Position numbers and translations under genes: made by a program. This document shows, piece by piece, positions 52,443 to 63,019 of a stretch of DNA of 64,000 nt; within the stretch, counting starts at the first letter, position 1; each line of letters opens with the position of its first letter. Under the pieces are notes generated by a model. The model made no database searches and was not told the origin of the DNA. It saw only the letters and a program-made list of their open reading frames with translations. The DNA is from Phanerochaete sordida (taxonomy: Eukaryota; Basidiomycota; Agaricomycetes; Polyporales; Phanerochaetaceae): the NCBI GenBank assembly GCA_019973155.2, contig BPQB01000020.1, forward strand, positions 248,001-312,000. The letters are read 5' to 3'.

Positions 52443-54283
52443 GAGCACGCACGCAGCCATCGTACGCGGCGATACGCCCTCGTACGCTGGCTCGAGGGGC
52501 CCTCCGAGCGGGGACATAGACCAAGGCTACGCCAGCGCCAGGCGCATGCGGTCTTTGCGGCAGCAGACCGATACCTTTACAGAATTTGAAGCGTGTTAGA
52601 TCCTGCAACAGAGAGGACACATCCTTACGGCTGCTTCATGCGTAGCTGCTGTCTTCCTCCTCAAGCTTCAGAACTTCAAGCTTTCAAGACAGCTTCCTGA
52701 ACGAAGATGGGGCCATGCATGATCACGGTCCGGAGCCAAGATGCAGAATTTGCCGCCTTGCCACAGGCGCCGGGATCGTGGCGCGTCCCCGTGGGGAAGA
52801 GACAGAAAGCAGCGCTCTCCCCGGACGTCTCCATCCGACATACCCCAAGGGGCGCACCAGCAGCCTGCCCCGCGTACGAATTCTGCTATGCTTGCCCCAT
52901 TGAATGCCTAGGTTTTATTTCGTGCAGTCAGTACACGAATCAAGATTCAATTCTGCCAGCCAGGGTCCGAGCCGGCCGCTTGGGAGACTGGCTGGCGCGG
53001 CACTGGCGGTCTACGAAAAACAGATGGCGATGCTTCTCGTCGCACGTGTCCCCGGGCTCGCCCCAGCCGTTCGCGCGGAAGCGGTCGATGCTGCGCCAGA
53101 CCCTCACATCGCGCTCTGCACCTTTGCGTCCAGGGCGATCCGCACGAGATTCTCCTCGGTCTCGACAGCGCGTATGTGGATCGCCAGCCCGAAGAGATTA
53201 AAGGCCTCTGCTGGGCGTCGTCAGCTGGGTCGGCATGGGCGATGCTACCGAATCCGCGCTGGTCCTCCGCCATGGTACCCTCGCTGACGTGCAGACCGCG
53301 CCTCCGCGCGTGTGGTCGCGCTGCTCGATGTCGATGAACGGCCCGCGGTGCCTCCTTGGTGTCTCGGGAGGGCCATGCTGCAGTCAAGTTGAAGTCGTCG
53401 CGGCGCAGCTTCGTGCAGTGCATTATTGGCTAGGGCTTGCCAGAATTCCGCGCTGGGCGATAGTCAGATGTGCATCATCTGGAAAGTGCACTCACCGGTC
53501 GTGACGTCGCGCGACTCGAAGCCTCGAGGGTCCCCACCGGCTGCCTTCGAGCTTGACCGCGATGAACCCGAGCCGGTTCATGCTGCTATCGGACGACTGA
53601 ACAACAGTGTCTGCGCAGACGTTGCTGCCGTCGAACTCCGCGTAGGGGTCGCATGCGTTCTGCGCGACGACGTGGTGTGCAATAGGGTCCGCCTTGTGGC
53701 ACGGAGCGTGCGAGGTCAACTAATCGGCGGAATGTTGTTCTTCTGTTGAAAACGATGCTGGCTCTTTCAGTGAATGTATTAGAGGACGTAGAAGGGAGCG
53801 AGACGAGCGAACCGCCGCGCCTGTTGTGGCGCCCGTGCAGCGCGCGTGTGACGTCCAGTTCGGCCATCGTCGTATTTTTCGCAGACAAGTTTCGTTGTAC
53901 CGTGCAGACGCGATGCATACCGCTGCGGCCTTCGCCCGCACCACCCTAGATCACACAGCCCCAAACCTTGCACGTGAAGCTTACCCCCGAAAGTTACCGC
54001 CAGCCGCACCCAAATCAGCAGGGGAGCACAGAGCAATTACTTCGCGACTTCCGTTGTACAGTACAGGTATTAATCCAGGTTTTGATCCAGGCTCCGTATG
54101 TGTAGTGTGGACGCGTCATTAGGCGGGGGGCGTGTACGTGCGAGTAGCCAAGCATGTAGATACGGCGGGGCGGTCTAGCGAGTGTGGGTCTGTAGATGCT
54201 GCAGGATAACATTGTAATGCAAGAAGCGTGACGGCGAGGCAGAGTGGCGGGCGCAGCGGGGCGCGAGGCAGTGGGGACGCGGC
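52443..54283. other. 1.8 kb with possible decayed coding sequence
   Basis: On minus, short stretches look coding: a frame near 53719-53560 with NRLGFIAVKLEGS, one near 53220-53110 with LFGLAIHIRAVETEENLVRIALDAK, and one near 53110-53020 with VWRSIDRFRANGWGEPGDTCDEK. They are in different frames and I could not join them convincingly. They may be exons of an unrecognised gene or a pseudogene. Confidence 0.35.
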
Positions 54284-56441
54284 TTAGTACGCGCAATACG
54301 CGACGCAGAGCAGCGGGAAGCCCGCGTATAGCCCGAGCCAGAAGACGATGTTGCCGAAGAGCTTGTTGCGCTTGATCGCGGGCATGCGCCCGACGGCGAT
54401 GAGCGGGATCTGCGCGAGCTGCAGCGTGAAGAGGTACAACCTGCGAACCAGCTCCCGTCAGCACACACACGAAACGCACACTGGGCAGCGCGACGCACCG
54501 GATCTTCTTCGTGACGATGGCCATGACGAGCTCGTGCACGGCGGCGCTGAGGAGGAAGGTGAAGAACATCGCAGACGAGCGCGAGAGCTTGTACGAGCTG
54601 ATGGACGACGCGTACACGTGCCGGAGCAGGAACGTGTGCACGGGCTTGTTCCACTTGCGCGAGAACTCGTCCCAGGACGTCGCGTTCCACCAGTCCTCAT
54701 AGAACTGGCGGTCCGCGAAGCGCGAGAGCTCTGCAAAGCCGTTGCAGATGCACTCTGCGGGCGCGTCAGTGGGGCACTTGTAGGTGGGGACAGCGCGTGC
54801 GCTCACCAAAGATGAGGTAGAAGAGCAGCAGGTACGCGATCATGAACGGCAGCGCGAGGTCGAGCAGCGAGCGCAGGAAGGACTGGTCCGGCGTCGGCGT
54901 GAGCGGGAAGATGAAGCTCTCGGTGACGGTGTACAGGAGCGCGAACGTGCCGAACGTCGCGACCGTCTTCTCGAACACGTACAGCGGGCGGATGCGGTCC
55001 GTGCGCGGGTACTCCATCTCGTACACGAGCGTCGGCACGATCATGTACGTCGCAAAGTTCTTGAGGCTGATGTTGTGCGGCCAGCGCACGTACTCGGGGC
55101 CCGTGCTCACGAGCTCCGCGTCGAGCTCCGAGTACTCGCGCGCGAGCGCCGCGAGCGCCTCGTCCGGGTGGTCCACGAGCGGGTGCGGCGCGGGCTTCAG
55201 CACGTCCTCGGGGCTCAGCACGCGGTTGCCCGTCGTCATGATCTGCGCCGCGTTCGCCTCCGACGCCGGCGCGAGCGGCGCGGGCCCGTGCCCGGCGTCG
55301 GCCGTCGGCACGATCGGCTGCGGGAGCTTGCCCGCCGCGGTCGCGCGCTGGCGCAGCGTCGGCTCGCCGGCCTTCTCGAACAGGCTCGGGGGCTCCGCGG
55401 AGACCGGGCTGTCGTTCGTCGGGGCGTCGTCGACGAGGCGGAGTGTCGCGCGCTCGCGCTCACGGCGGTTGGACTCGGCAGCGGCGATGGCCTCGTCCCA
55501 GCCGCCGACCTTCTCAGTCGCCTGACGTAATTGCTCCAAGACGGCCTCGGCCTGCTGGTGGACGTGTGAGAGGTAGCCGTTGATGTTCATGTAGGAGTGC
55601 ATCTTCATGATCATCGTGAGGGTGTGGAGTGTGAGGTAGCCCGACTGGACCCAGGGCCAGTGCCTACGCAGCATTAGTCGTCATCGCGCGTCATGGGGTG
55701 GGCGAAACTTGCCTGTGGAACGCCCATTTGATCGCAGTGAAGAGGACTGTGGCTTGCCAGATGTGCTGGATGAAGACGCCGACGCGGTAGTAGGGTATCC
55801 AGCGGTTTGCGACAGCTTTGGCAAAGGGGACGCAGATGAAAGTGCTGAGGACGAGCACGCCGTCGCTGATGAAGAGGGTGAGGGTGTCTTCGGAGAACAT
55901 GTGCTTCATCGCAAAGTCGAGGGATAGCGCTTTGCCATTTGTTTCGATGCTCCGCACATAGGTTCGCACCGCCATGAGGAACATGGAGATCCAGAAGAGG
56001 GTGAAGAAGCCCTGCATGATGTCAGAGCGCGGAGGGAATCGTGAGCAAGCTGCGACGCACCCTGAACTCGTTGGTCACGGTCTTCTCGTTCGTGATGTCG
56101 AACGTCGACTTGCGGGGCGAGAACGAGACCATTGCCCTCAGCTTCTTTGACCTGCCCGTCCTGACTGGCTTGGAAACGTAGATGGTGCCCTGGGTGGTCT
56201 CGATGCCGCCGCTGGGCGTGCGGTTCGCGGTGCGAGGTTTGCCGGCGACATTGGATGGTGGTTCTATGACCTCGAGGATTGCGGTCGTGAACTGTGTCCT
56301 GCGAGCGGGTCAGCGGTGTGTACAGGGGCGGGCGGGCGGCGGAGAAGCGCACTCTGTCGAGGACATCTTGTCGATGTCGATGTCATCCAAATGGAGGTGG
56401 ATGGTGGGAGGGAGGTCTGCGAGCTCGTCGTCGCTCGACAT
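54284..56441 (-). CDS. ARE2: sterol O-acyltransferase (ACAT/ARE type, MBOAT family)
   Basis: It esterifies ergosterol with acyl-CoA in the ER membrane for storage in lipid droplets. The gene symbol is by analogy to yeast. An acidic N-terminus begins MSSDDELADLPPTI. Multiple membrane segments follow (GFFTLFWISMFLMAV, TLFISDGVLVLSTFICVPFA). The signature FYEDWWN is at about 54700, and the active-site His region SAAVHELVM at about 54550. An acidic/Pro-rich insert of about 150 residues lies before YVRWPHNISLKNF. It ends LCVAYCAY-stop (54284-54286). At least five introns. A minus-strand TATATAAG sits only 6-13 nt before the first ATG, so translation may begin instead at the in-frame ATG ending at 56366. 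It lies between the two inverted arms, divergent from the splicing-factor gene. Confidence 0.87.
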
Positions 56442-56684
56442 GGCGACTTATATAGCGTCCAAAATTAGGCCGGGGAGGGGGAGGGGAGGAGGAGAAACCG
56501 TCACAAAATCGAGCGCGCGTGTTTCGCCCTCACGTAACCCGGGTGACGCCATGTCACGCCCGCCCCACCCCACATCGCCCAGCTTCGTGGCGCGGCCGTC
56601 CCCGGTGTTACCGTCACGTCCGACGCCCCCTCCGGTCCCGTCACGCCCGCGCACGCTAGCTTACGCGAGGCTGCTTGCTCGACG
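56442..56684. promoter_or_regulatory. short divergent promoter, acyltransferase and splicing-factor genes
   Basis: Only 243 bp separate the two start codons. A minus-strand TATATAAG is at 56447-56454. No plus-strand TATA was seen. The GC-rich spacer is typical of a shared promoter. Confidence 0.6.
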
Positions 56685-58123
56685 ATGGACCAGGTCCGCC
56701 CGCCCCTCCCTGCCCCGCCGCCGCTATCTCCGGCCGCGCTCTGACCACACCCCTCAGGAATCCTTCCGCAAGCTCCTCCAGACGCCCTCGTCAGCGTCGG
56801 CCGCAGCGACAGCGTCCCGCGCGGGTGCTCCGTCAGCGGGCAGGAAGAAACCCAAGCCGTGCGCCCGCCTCCCATACAGTCCTCGTCCTCCGACTGACAC
56901 ACCCGTCTGTCAGAAAGAACGCGGACCCGGCACAGCCTGCCTTCAAGCCCCGGACCGTCAAGAAACTCGATCAGTACCGTGACCGGGCAGGCGAGCGGCG
57001 GCAGGGCCTCGCTCATGACTACGCCCAGGTAGAGGCTCTCGCAGAGGACTTTGAAAAGCGGAACGCGGACAAGGACCCGGAAACCGTGCGTGTCAATCGC
57101 GGCTATGAATATCGCCGATGATCACTCATCTCCGATGCCTGGGCACAGCTTGAGGAGCAGCGCAAGTACCTTGGGGGCGACAGCGAGCACACCGTGCTCG
57201 TCAAGGGCCTCGACTTTGCCCTTCTCGAACAAAACAAGGCGCGCCTTGCGACAGAGTCGACCGTAGACGACGATGTGCTCGAACAGGCGTTCGCCGAGGG
57301 CTCGTCGCAGGCCCCCAAGAAGCGTTCACGCGCAGACATCCTCAGCGCGCTGAAGAACAAACGTCAGAAGAGCGAAGAGCAGCCGGACGCGGCGACGCCC
57401 GACGCGCCCCTCGACGACGCGAAGAAGACGGGCAAGTTCAAGCCCATCGGCTTCAAACCGATCGGCGGCGACAAGCCCAAGAAGAAGAAAGCGCGAGATG
57501 GCGACGCAGACGGTGCACCGAAGAAAAAGAGGAAGAAACTCGCAGACGGCACGTCCGCCCCCGCCGTACAGCCCCCGCCGCCATCAACAGATCACACGCC
57601 AGTCCCGTCAAACCTCGCACCCGCCCCTGCCACATGTGCCACGCTTGCCAGCAAGCGGGACCCGCCACCCGCGCCCGCGCCCGAGGACGAGGACGACGAC
57701 ATCTTCGCGGGCGCGGGCGACTACGCTGGCATCGAAGTAGATGAAGACGACGACGAAGATGATGCAGGCGACGCGCGCCCGCGTGAGGAACGCGACGCGA
57801 GCGACGGCGAGATCACGGACGCGGCCCCGCGCCGCTGGGTCGACATCGACGACGGGCCGGTCTTCCCGCCGAAGTCCGCTTCACCACCTGCACCCGCAGA
57901 GGGCTCGCCGGCGCGCATACAAGCAGACGCGTCGCAGCCCGAGGGTATGCGCGAAGAGGACGAGGAAGAGCAGCCCGCGCGCCTGCAGCCGCTCGCGTCG
58001 AGCGCGGTGCCGAGCATCCGCGAGCTGCTCGCTGCGGACGAGGCGCAGGAGCGCGAGGCGAAGCGGCGTGCGCGCAGGGAGAAGAAGAAGGGGAAGAAGG
58101 GTGCGGGGGATGAAAGCGAGTAG
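56685..58123 (+). CDS. IK/RED-type spliceosome protein
   Basis: A nuclear protein of the B-complex spliceosome, homologous to animal IK/RED. Four exons (56685-56693, 56758-56858, 56914-57085, 57149-58123) give 418 residues, all in frame. The first exon is only nine bases (MDQ). The RED N-terminal domain is visible: KNADPAQPAFKPRTVKKLDQYRDRA, then LEEQRKYLGGDSEHTVLVKGLDFALLEQ. A low-complexity acidic/Pro-rich middle follows, and the C-terminus is Lys/Arg-rich (REKKKGKKGAG) and suits nuclear localisation. The C-terminal RED domain of animals was not recognised, so the protein is shorter than animal IK. Located between the inverted arms. Confidence 0.78.
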
Positions 58124-58514
58124 GGTGCGGGGCGCTGGTCGGTGCTGAGGAGACGGCTATATGCATGACGTTGGTGCACTGTGTACGTCTGTCGCCGCGA
58201 CTTCATTGTTTTGTGTACAGAGCGATTCTTGAGCTGCTGTGCTTTGTCTTCCAAATGCAAAGCGTATTTTCTGAACTCGGCGTGGCAGATACTGGAAGTC
58301 CTTCCCCCTTCTTGTGACGCACCCGCTGTGAAAGATCTGCAACGGCGGCCCTCGAAAAGCAGTCCATGCCCCATGGCGCCGCCACTAGCCGTTCCCGCAC
58401 TTGATGGCTGCGTCGATAACTGCGAGCTTCCACAAGCAAGGCTGCCTCTCGTGTAAGTGCGAGAAAATATCGTCGTATGCGCTAGGTGAGCTTGTCTGCG
58501 ACTCTTTTCGGAAA
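58124..58514. other. intergenic before the right arm
   Basis: 3' flank of the splicing-factor gene; no feature recognised until the palindrome at 58515. Confidence 0.5.
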
Positions 58515-58551
58515 CAGACCAGGTTGGAATTCAGAATTCCAACCTGGTCTG
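58515..58551. repeat. perfect 18-bp palindrome at the edge of the right arm
   Basis: Left arm 58515-58532 and right arm 58534-58551 are exact reverse complements around a single base. Similarity to the A1 and A2 upstream DNA begins within the right arm (CAGAATT... matching CAGAATCC in A1 and A2). The left arm therefore looks like a fold-back copy of the end of the unit. Confidence 0.9.
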
Positions 58552-58615
58552 CTTCCCAAACGCGGACACTTCGGCGTGTGAATCGCGGCTGACGATCGAG
58601 CGAGGTTCAAAGGTT

Positions 58616-58651
58616 GGATTCGACTCAAGACGCGTCTCTATCCACTACGCT
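58616..58651 (-). repeat. truncated tRNA-like element upstream of A3
   Basis: Same layout as in A1 and A2. The A-box (58651-58638) is kept, but the B-box (58626-58616) has changed from GGTTCGAATCC to GAGTCGAATCC. Confidence 0.6.
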
Positions 58652-58809
58652 CACTTTCCCGCCCCGTCTCGACAGCAACAGCACCTCCTCCTCGTCTTCC
58701 TAAGCCTCGTTTCCCGTCTCGACCTCTCCCGCTCTAGCAGCAGGACCCCACACACCCACACTGTAGATCTCGAATACTCCACCTCCCTTCAATAGAGCAC
58801 AACCTCAAC

Positions 58810-61413
58810 ATGTTAGTCGATTTCTGGCGTCTTTCCGCCGTCCTGCTGGCGACGGGCTGGGGATTCGTCGGCAACATGATACATTTCCGAACGGTCACCT
58901 TCTTCTCCACGGCCCTCGACTGCGCGACCATCTCCTCTTTCCCGCAATGGCTTCACTGCAAGGGCACGGAAATCATCGTCCGCATGGCTAACACGGTTCA
59001 CTCTCCCCGGTCAACATCTACCCCCGCCGACTCCTTTGCGAACCGGAGGGCCCGCCGCGCGCGCACCGGAGCACGGCCCGCTCCGACGCAAAGCATGGTC
59101 CCGTCCTGGCAGGCACACCTCGGTGTCAACGTCTCTGCCGTCGACCTCGCGACGCAGTGTGGGCTCTCGCATCCGCTGCAGCTCTCGTTCGTTTCTCCGC
59201 ACGCGCTGCACCTCGGCCTTGAGGCTTCCGTCTCCGACCTCAACACCCAATGCCAGCTCCCGCACTCGCTTCAGCGCCCGCTCTGCTCGCCGCCCGTCGT
59301 GCACCTCCGCACCAAGGCCCCCGTCGTCGATCTCGCAACACAGAGCCCGCTCCTGCACGCGCTTCAACACCCCGTTTGCTCACCGTGGGCCGTGCAGGAC
59401 GACGTCGCGAGTCCGACAGCGTACAGCGTCCCCTACGCATCGCCCCAGGTCGTCCTCTACTACGCCAGCATGTGGACGATGGCGGCGCTCCCGACCCTGT
59501 CTGTGTCGTCAAAGGTCCTCTTGCTCGACGCCGGTGCTGCGCCTCAGGTCCCGGGGCTCCCCATGCCGTCGCTCAAGGAACTCGCCTTCATGCTGGTCAT
59601 CCTCGTCTGCTTCCTCATCACCCTTGCCCAGCTCTTCCCGAGCAATGGTCAGCATTCGGTGTGTTTCAGTCTTGCTTCTCACCTGTGTACTTCTTGCTGA
59701 CGCTCTTGTTCCACAGACACGGTCTGCATCGTCGAAGAGCATGAAGCGCAAGTCGGGGAACTGGAAGCCGCAGCCGGCCGTCGTCTCTTCAACCCGGTAC
59801 TCAGCCCCGTCACAGCCCGTCCTCGAATCCGACGTCGACGAGCCCCAGTCCGCGGACGTGCGCCTCCCGGCCATCGCGGTCGCCGCCTACCCGGTACGAT
59901 CCGCCGACGCGACACCGACCCAGATGACAAAGAGCAAGAAGCGCAGGGAGCAGACCAAGCGGCAGAACGCGAAGAAGGTAGCTGAGTCACTCACGTCGAC
60001 CCTGCCCATTATCACCGTCGCCGCCGCCGATGAGCAGCACACGGCTCTCTCGCCTGTCGTCGACGCCGCGAACACCCCGGCTCTTGTCCTTCCAGCCGTC
60101 GAGACTACCGGTACTGGTCCATCGAGCGACTTCTCGCAGGGCATCGAGGCGTCTTCTGTTGCCAGCGTCGACGAATGGTTCGAGGCTGCTGCTTCTGCTT
60201 CTGACGAGCTCGAGCCCACTGCGAAGCCTGCCGTCACCACTGTCGCTGTTCCCGCCGCCTCCAGCGTAACGACTTCCGAGGTCACCGCTTCTGTGTCCGA
60301 GCCTACCAGCCTCGAAGAACGCATCCCAGATCCAAGCCTGCCGGTGGAGTCGAATCCCGCCGCTGAGCCTACTACATCTGAACATGCGATTCTCGAGCCC
60401 GAGGCCCCCACGGAACCCGATGTCCCCTCTGTCGCCGCCCACGCTGAGGAGCTGCAACCTGCCGACACCGACACTGCGATCCCCGCGCCTGCCCCTGCCC
60501 CTGCCGCCGCCGACGCTACGACTTCCGAGCCCGTCCCTTCCCCTTCCGTACCCGAGTCCACTACCCCTCCCGAGGAGCTCTCCCCAGAGCTAGGTCTGCC
60601 GGTGGAAACGAATTCCACCGCTGTATCAGTCGCTCACGCGACCCTCGAGTCGGAGCCTCGTACACACGCCGTTGATAACGCACAGTGTATCGAGGCACAG
60701 TGGACCCAGGTCGATCGGAAGCCCCGGACGAAGCCCGCCAAAGTCAAAGTCAAGGCCGAGAAGCGTCCGCGTCAGAGCAAGAAGCGGCCTGCTGCGAAAT
60801 CCCGTCTCCAACCTACACCACTCGTCCAGTTTGCGAAGCCTGTCGAATTCCCAAAGAGCCTGATACACGTTCCCACGAAGTCTGTGAACTTTGGTGAGTG
60901 ACATATGGGCCCGTCGTCGTTGCGCTTGCTGACGACCACCCAGCACCTCCGACACTCGGGTCAGGGGAGAACTCTTCCTTGCGGCAAGAACAGAAGTTCA
61001 ATTCGAAATTTGTTGTCCCATCGACCGGCCCATGGAGGGCTCCACAACGCGCTGACGGCTCCACCAAGCGGTGGTACCACAAACCGCAACACTATCCCTA
61101 CCTTGGAGAGGACGCTGCACCGACGATGCGTTTGGAGCCTGTCCCACCAATCGAAGCCCCGGACCGTGCTCGCTTCGAGCCCGCCGCCACGGTCATTGGC
61201 AGCCCGCGCTTGGCTGACAGACCCCTTCAACGGCCTGCACCGCCGTCTAGACGGGAACGCAAGCTCGTAGACGAGCGCAAGACCGTCAACGAGCTGGCCG
61301 TCATGGCGATCTGCGATGCCGAGGGCGTCCCGTACGAGCCCTTCACGCCGCCGAAGCCGGAGAAGCCAGCGAAGCCCGCGGGGCAAGCGGGGCGCACGAC
61401 GAGGGCTGCCTGA
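58810..61413 (+). CDS. A-family gene copy A3, unrecognised membrane-type protein
   Basis: Function unknown. Three exons (58810-59658, 59717-60893, 60944-61413) give 831 residues with the same intron phases as A1 and A2. The N-terminus MLVDFWRLSAVLLATGWGF is hydrophobic. Exon 1 has VDLATQ and LQ-P-C-type repeats and ends in two hydrophobic stretches before PSNGQHS. The middle exon has a basic patch (KSKKRREQTKRQNAKK) and then a Ser/Thr/Glu/Pro-rich region. Exon 3 has TGPWRAPQRADGSTKRWYHK and ends QAGRTTRAA. It differs from A2 mainly by a few short indels in the low-complexity middle. Both copies being open suggests a recent origin. Confidence 0.7.
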
Positions 61414-62245
61414 GGCGCTCGCGCCCAGCCTAGCCTCGACGACGCGAACACATGACCGACGGGGGCCTTCGCTGGCCCCCGCCGACTTCCACACTATCCA
61501 CTATGACACCCGGACGACACGCACCACCGACTACCGCCAGTATCCTTCAAGCACCTATACACGACTACGCGCACCGACCTCGCGGGCCTCGTGATGTACC
61601 GCACGCGACTCACCCCCGACAGCGCCGCGGCGGCCTCCACTGGCAGACTTTCCGCGCCCCTTGCCGTATCCTGGCCTCTGCGCCGTTCCTCGGCGGTGTC
61701 TCGCCTGTGGTTCCTCTCGGGTCTGCGTCCTCGGGCTGGTCTCGTGTCTGGGCACTTCTTGGTTGCTTGGTGTCTGGTCTTGTCTCTGTGCCCTGCACGT
61801 CCTCTGGGCCGCCTCGCCTGCGCTGTCTCATGGCTAGTCTCTGGGAGTCTTCGGTCTTGTGTTTGTCGACTTGGGGTCTGGCTGGGGCTGCGAGTGGCAC
61901 TTGGGCTTGGCTGGTTCTGCGGCTTGGGTTTGAAGGAGATCATTTAGCACAATTTGGACTACATTTCCAGCATCTACAGCATCTCTACTAGCAGTTACAT
62001 GGACTTGGACTTGGGTTTGGAAGTTTGGATACTCACTTGCATAGATTCGGTCTCTTTTACTACTACTAATTTGGACAATGGATTATTTATTCTCGCATAC
62101 AAGCACTGGTGTGATTCGAGGGTCCACAGTCTTGACCACAGTTGAAGCCCAGTGTACGCCATGAACGCGCGACGATGCGAGCGGCTGGTGGCTGACAGGA
62201 CTCAGAGACGCGAGGCGAAGCAACACACGCATCTCCAGAAGAGGG

Positions 62246-62517
62246 AGAAGAGGTTAACGAAGACGGTTACGGTGAGTAGTGTGCGATACACGGTGCTCAG
62301 TGGCGGACAGACGTCGATTATGAGCGCAACTCTCGCGAAAACAGTCTGTACATCTCCGCGAACTCTATTACTGCATTGCACAATCAATTGCTGGCAACGG
62401 CTGCCTATGCTTTGCCGTTTCCCCCACGCTGGCCTCGTCCGTTGCCACGATAGCGTTAAGCTCCCTGGTGAGGCCAAGCGAGGTCAGCCTCGGCTGCTTT
62501 CGCGTCCGGCAAGCTGC
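62246..62517. other. intergenic
   Basis: Right flank of the inverted arm; no feature recognised. Confidence 0.4.
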
Positions 62518-63019
62518 TCACCTTTCGGCTATATACGACGCCTTGAGGTCGTACACGTACTCGATGCCGAGCGACACGGACGCGCGCGCGAATTCGCGGT
62601 AGCCGTGCTCGGAGACGACGTGCGAGAGCTTGATCATGGTCTGTAGAGGGCGCGTTAGAGGTGGGTCACACGACCGCGGAGATCGTGACACGCACGCCGA
62701 GGAGGGGCAGCTCCTCGAGGAGCAGCACCAGCTCTTCGCCGCCACAGGCGACCAGATCGCCGAAGTCTGCAACGGGTGCTCAGTCGCGGCGCCCCGCTCG
62801 CCGCTTCCGTACTCACCGTCATACACATCTTCGAGCACTGTGTGCCGGCGCCACGATCAGCCAAACGCACGCACGCAGGGAGAGCGGACAACGCGCACCT
62901 GCGCAGAGGAACGCCACCCAGCCGACGCCGAACGCGAGCCAGTGCGCGAGGAGCTGGAACGTGTGTGCGGCCGCGGAACCGGCGGCGCGAGTGTGTGTGC
63001 GGGTCTGTGTTTGCGGCAT
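62518..63019 (-). CDS. small putative membrane protein, unrecognised
   Basis: Four exons (63019-62899, 62837-62817, 62766-62696, 62640-62518) join in frame to 111 residues. The second is a 21-nt micro-exon. Residues about 20-40 (HTFQLLAHWLAFGVGWVAF) form one likely membrane helix. The rest reads VLEDVYDDFGDLVACGGEEL, then LVLLLEELPLLG, then TMIKLSHVVSEHGYREFARASV and ends DLKASYIAER-stop (62518-62520). All three introns have canonical ends and usual lengths (about 50-60 nt), which supports the model. The family and function are unknown, and the start could lie elsewhere. Confidence 0.5.

Larger units (their letters stand above)
58532..62245 (+). repeat. right arm of the 3.7-kb inverted duplication
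   Basis: Partner of 48735-52442 and about the same length (3.71 kb). Carries A3, its tRNA-like element and shared 3' DNA, which fades near 62245. Confidence 0.85.

Noticed and set aside
54784..55530. Two long plus-strand frames across the sterol acyltransferase
   Set aside because: Antisense of the MBOAT coding exon; composition is that of a shadow frame.
59036..60901. 621-codon plus frame overlapping A3
   Set aside because: It reads the first exon in a wrong frame and passes through intron 1; only its part after 59717 is real (exon 2 of A3).
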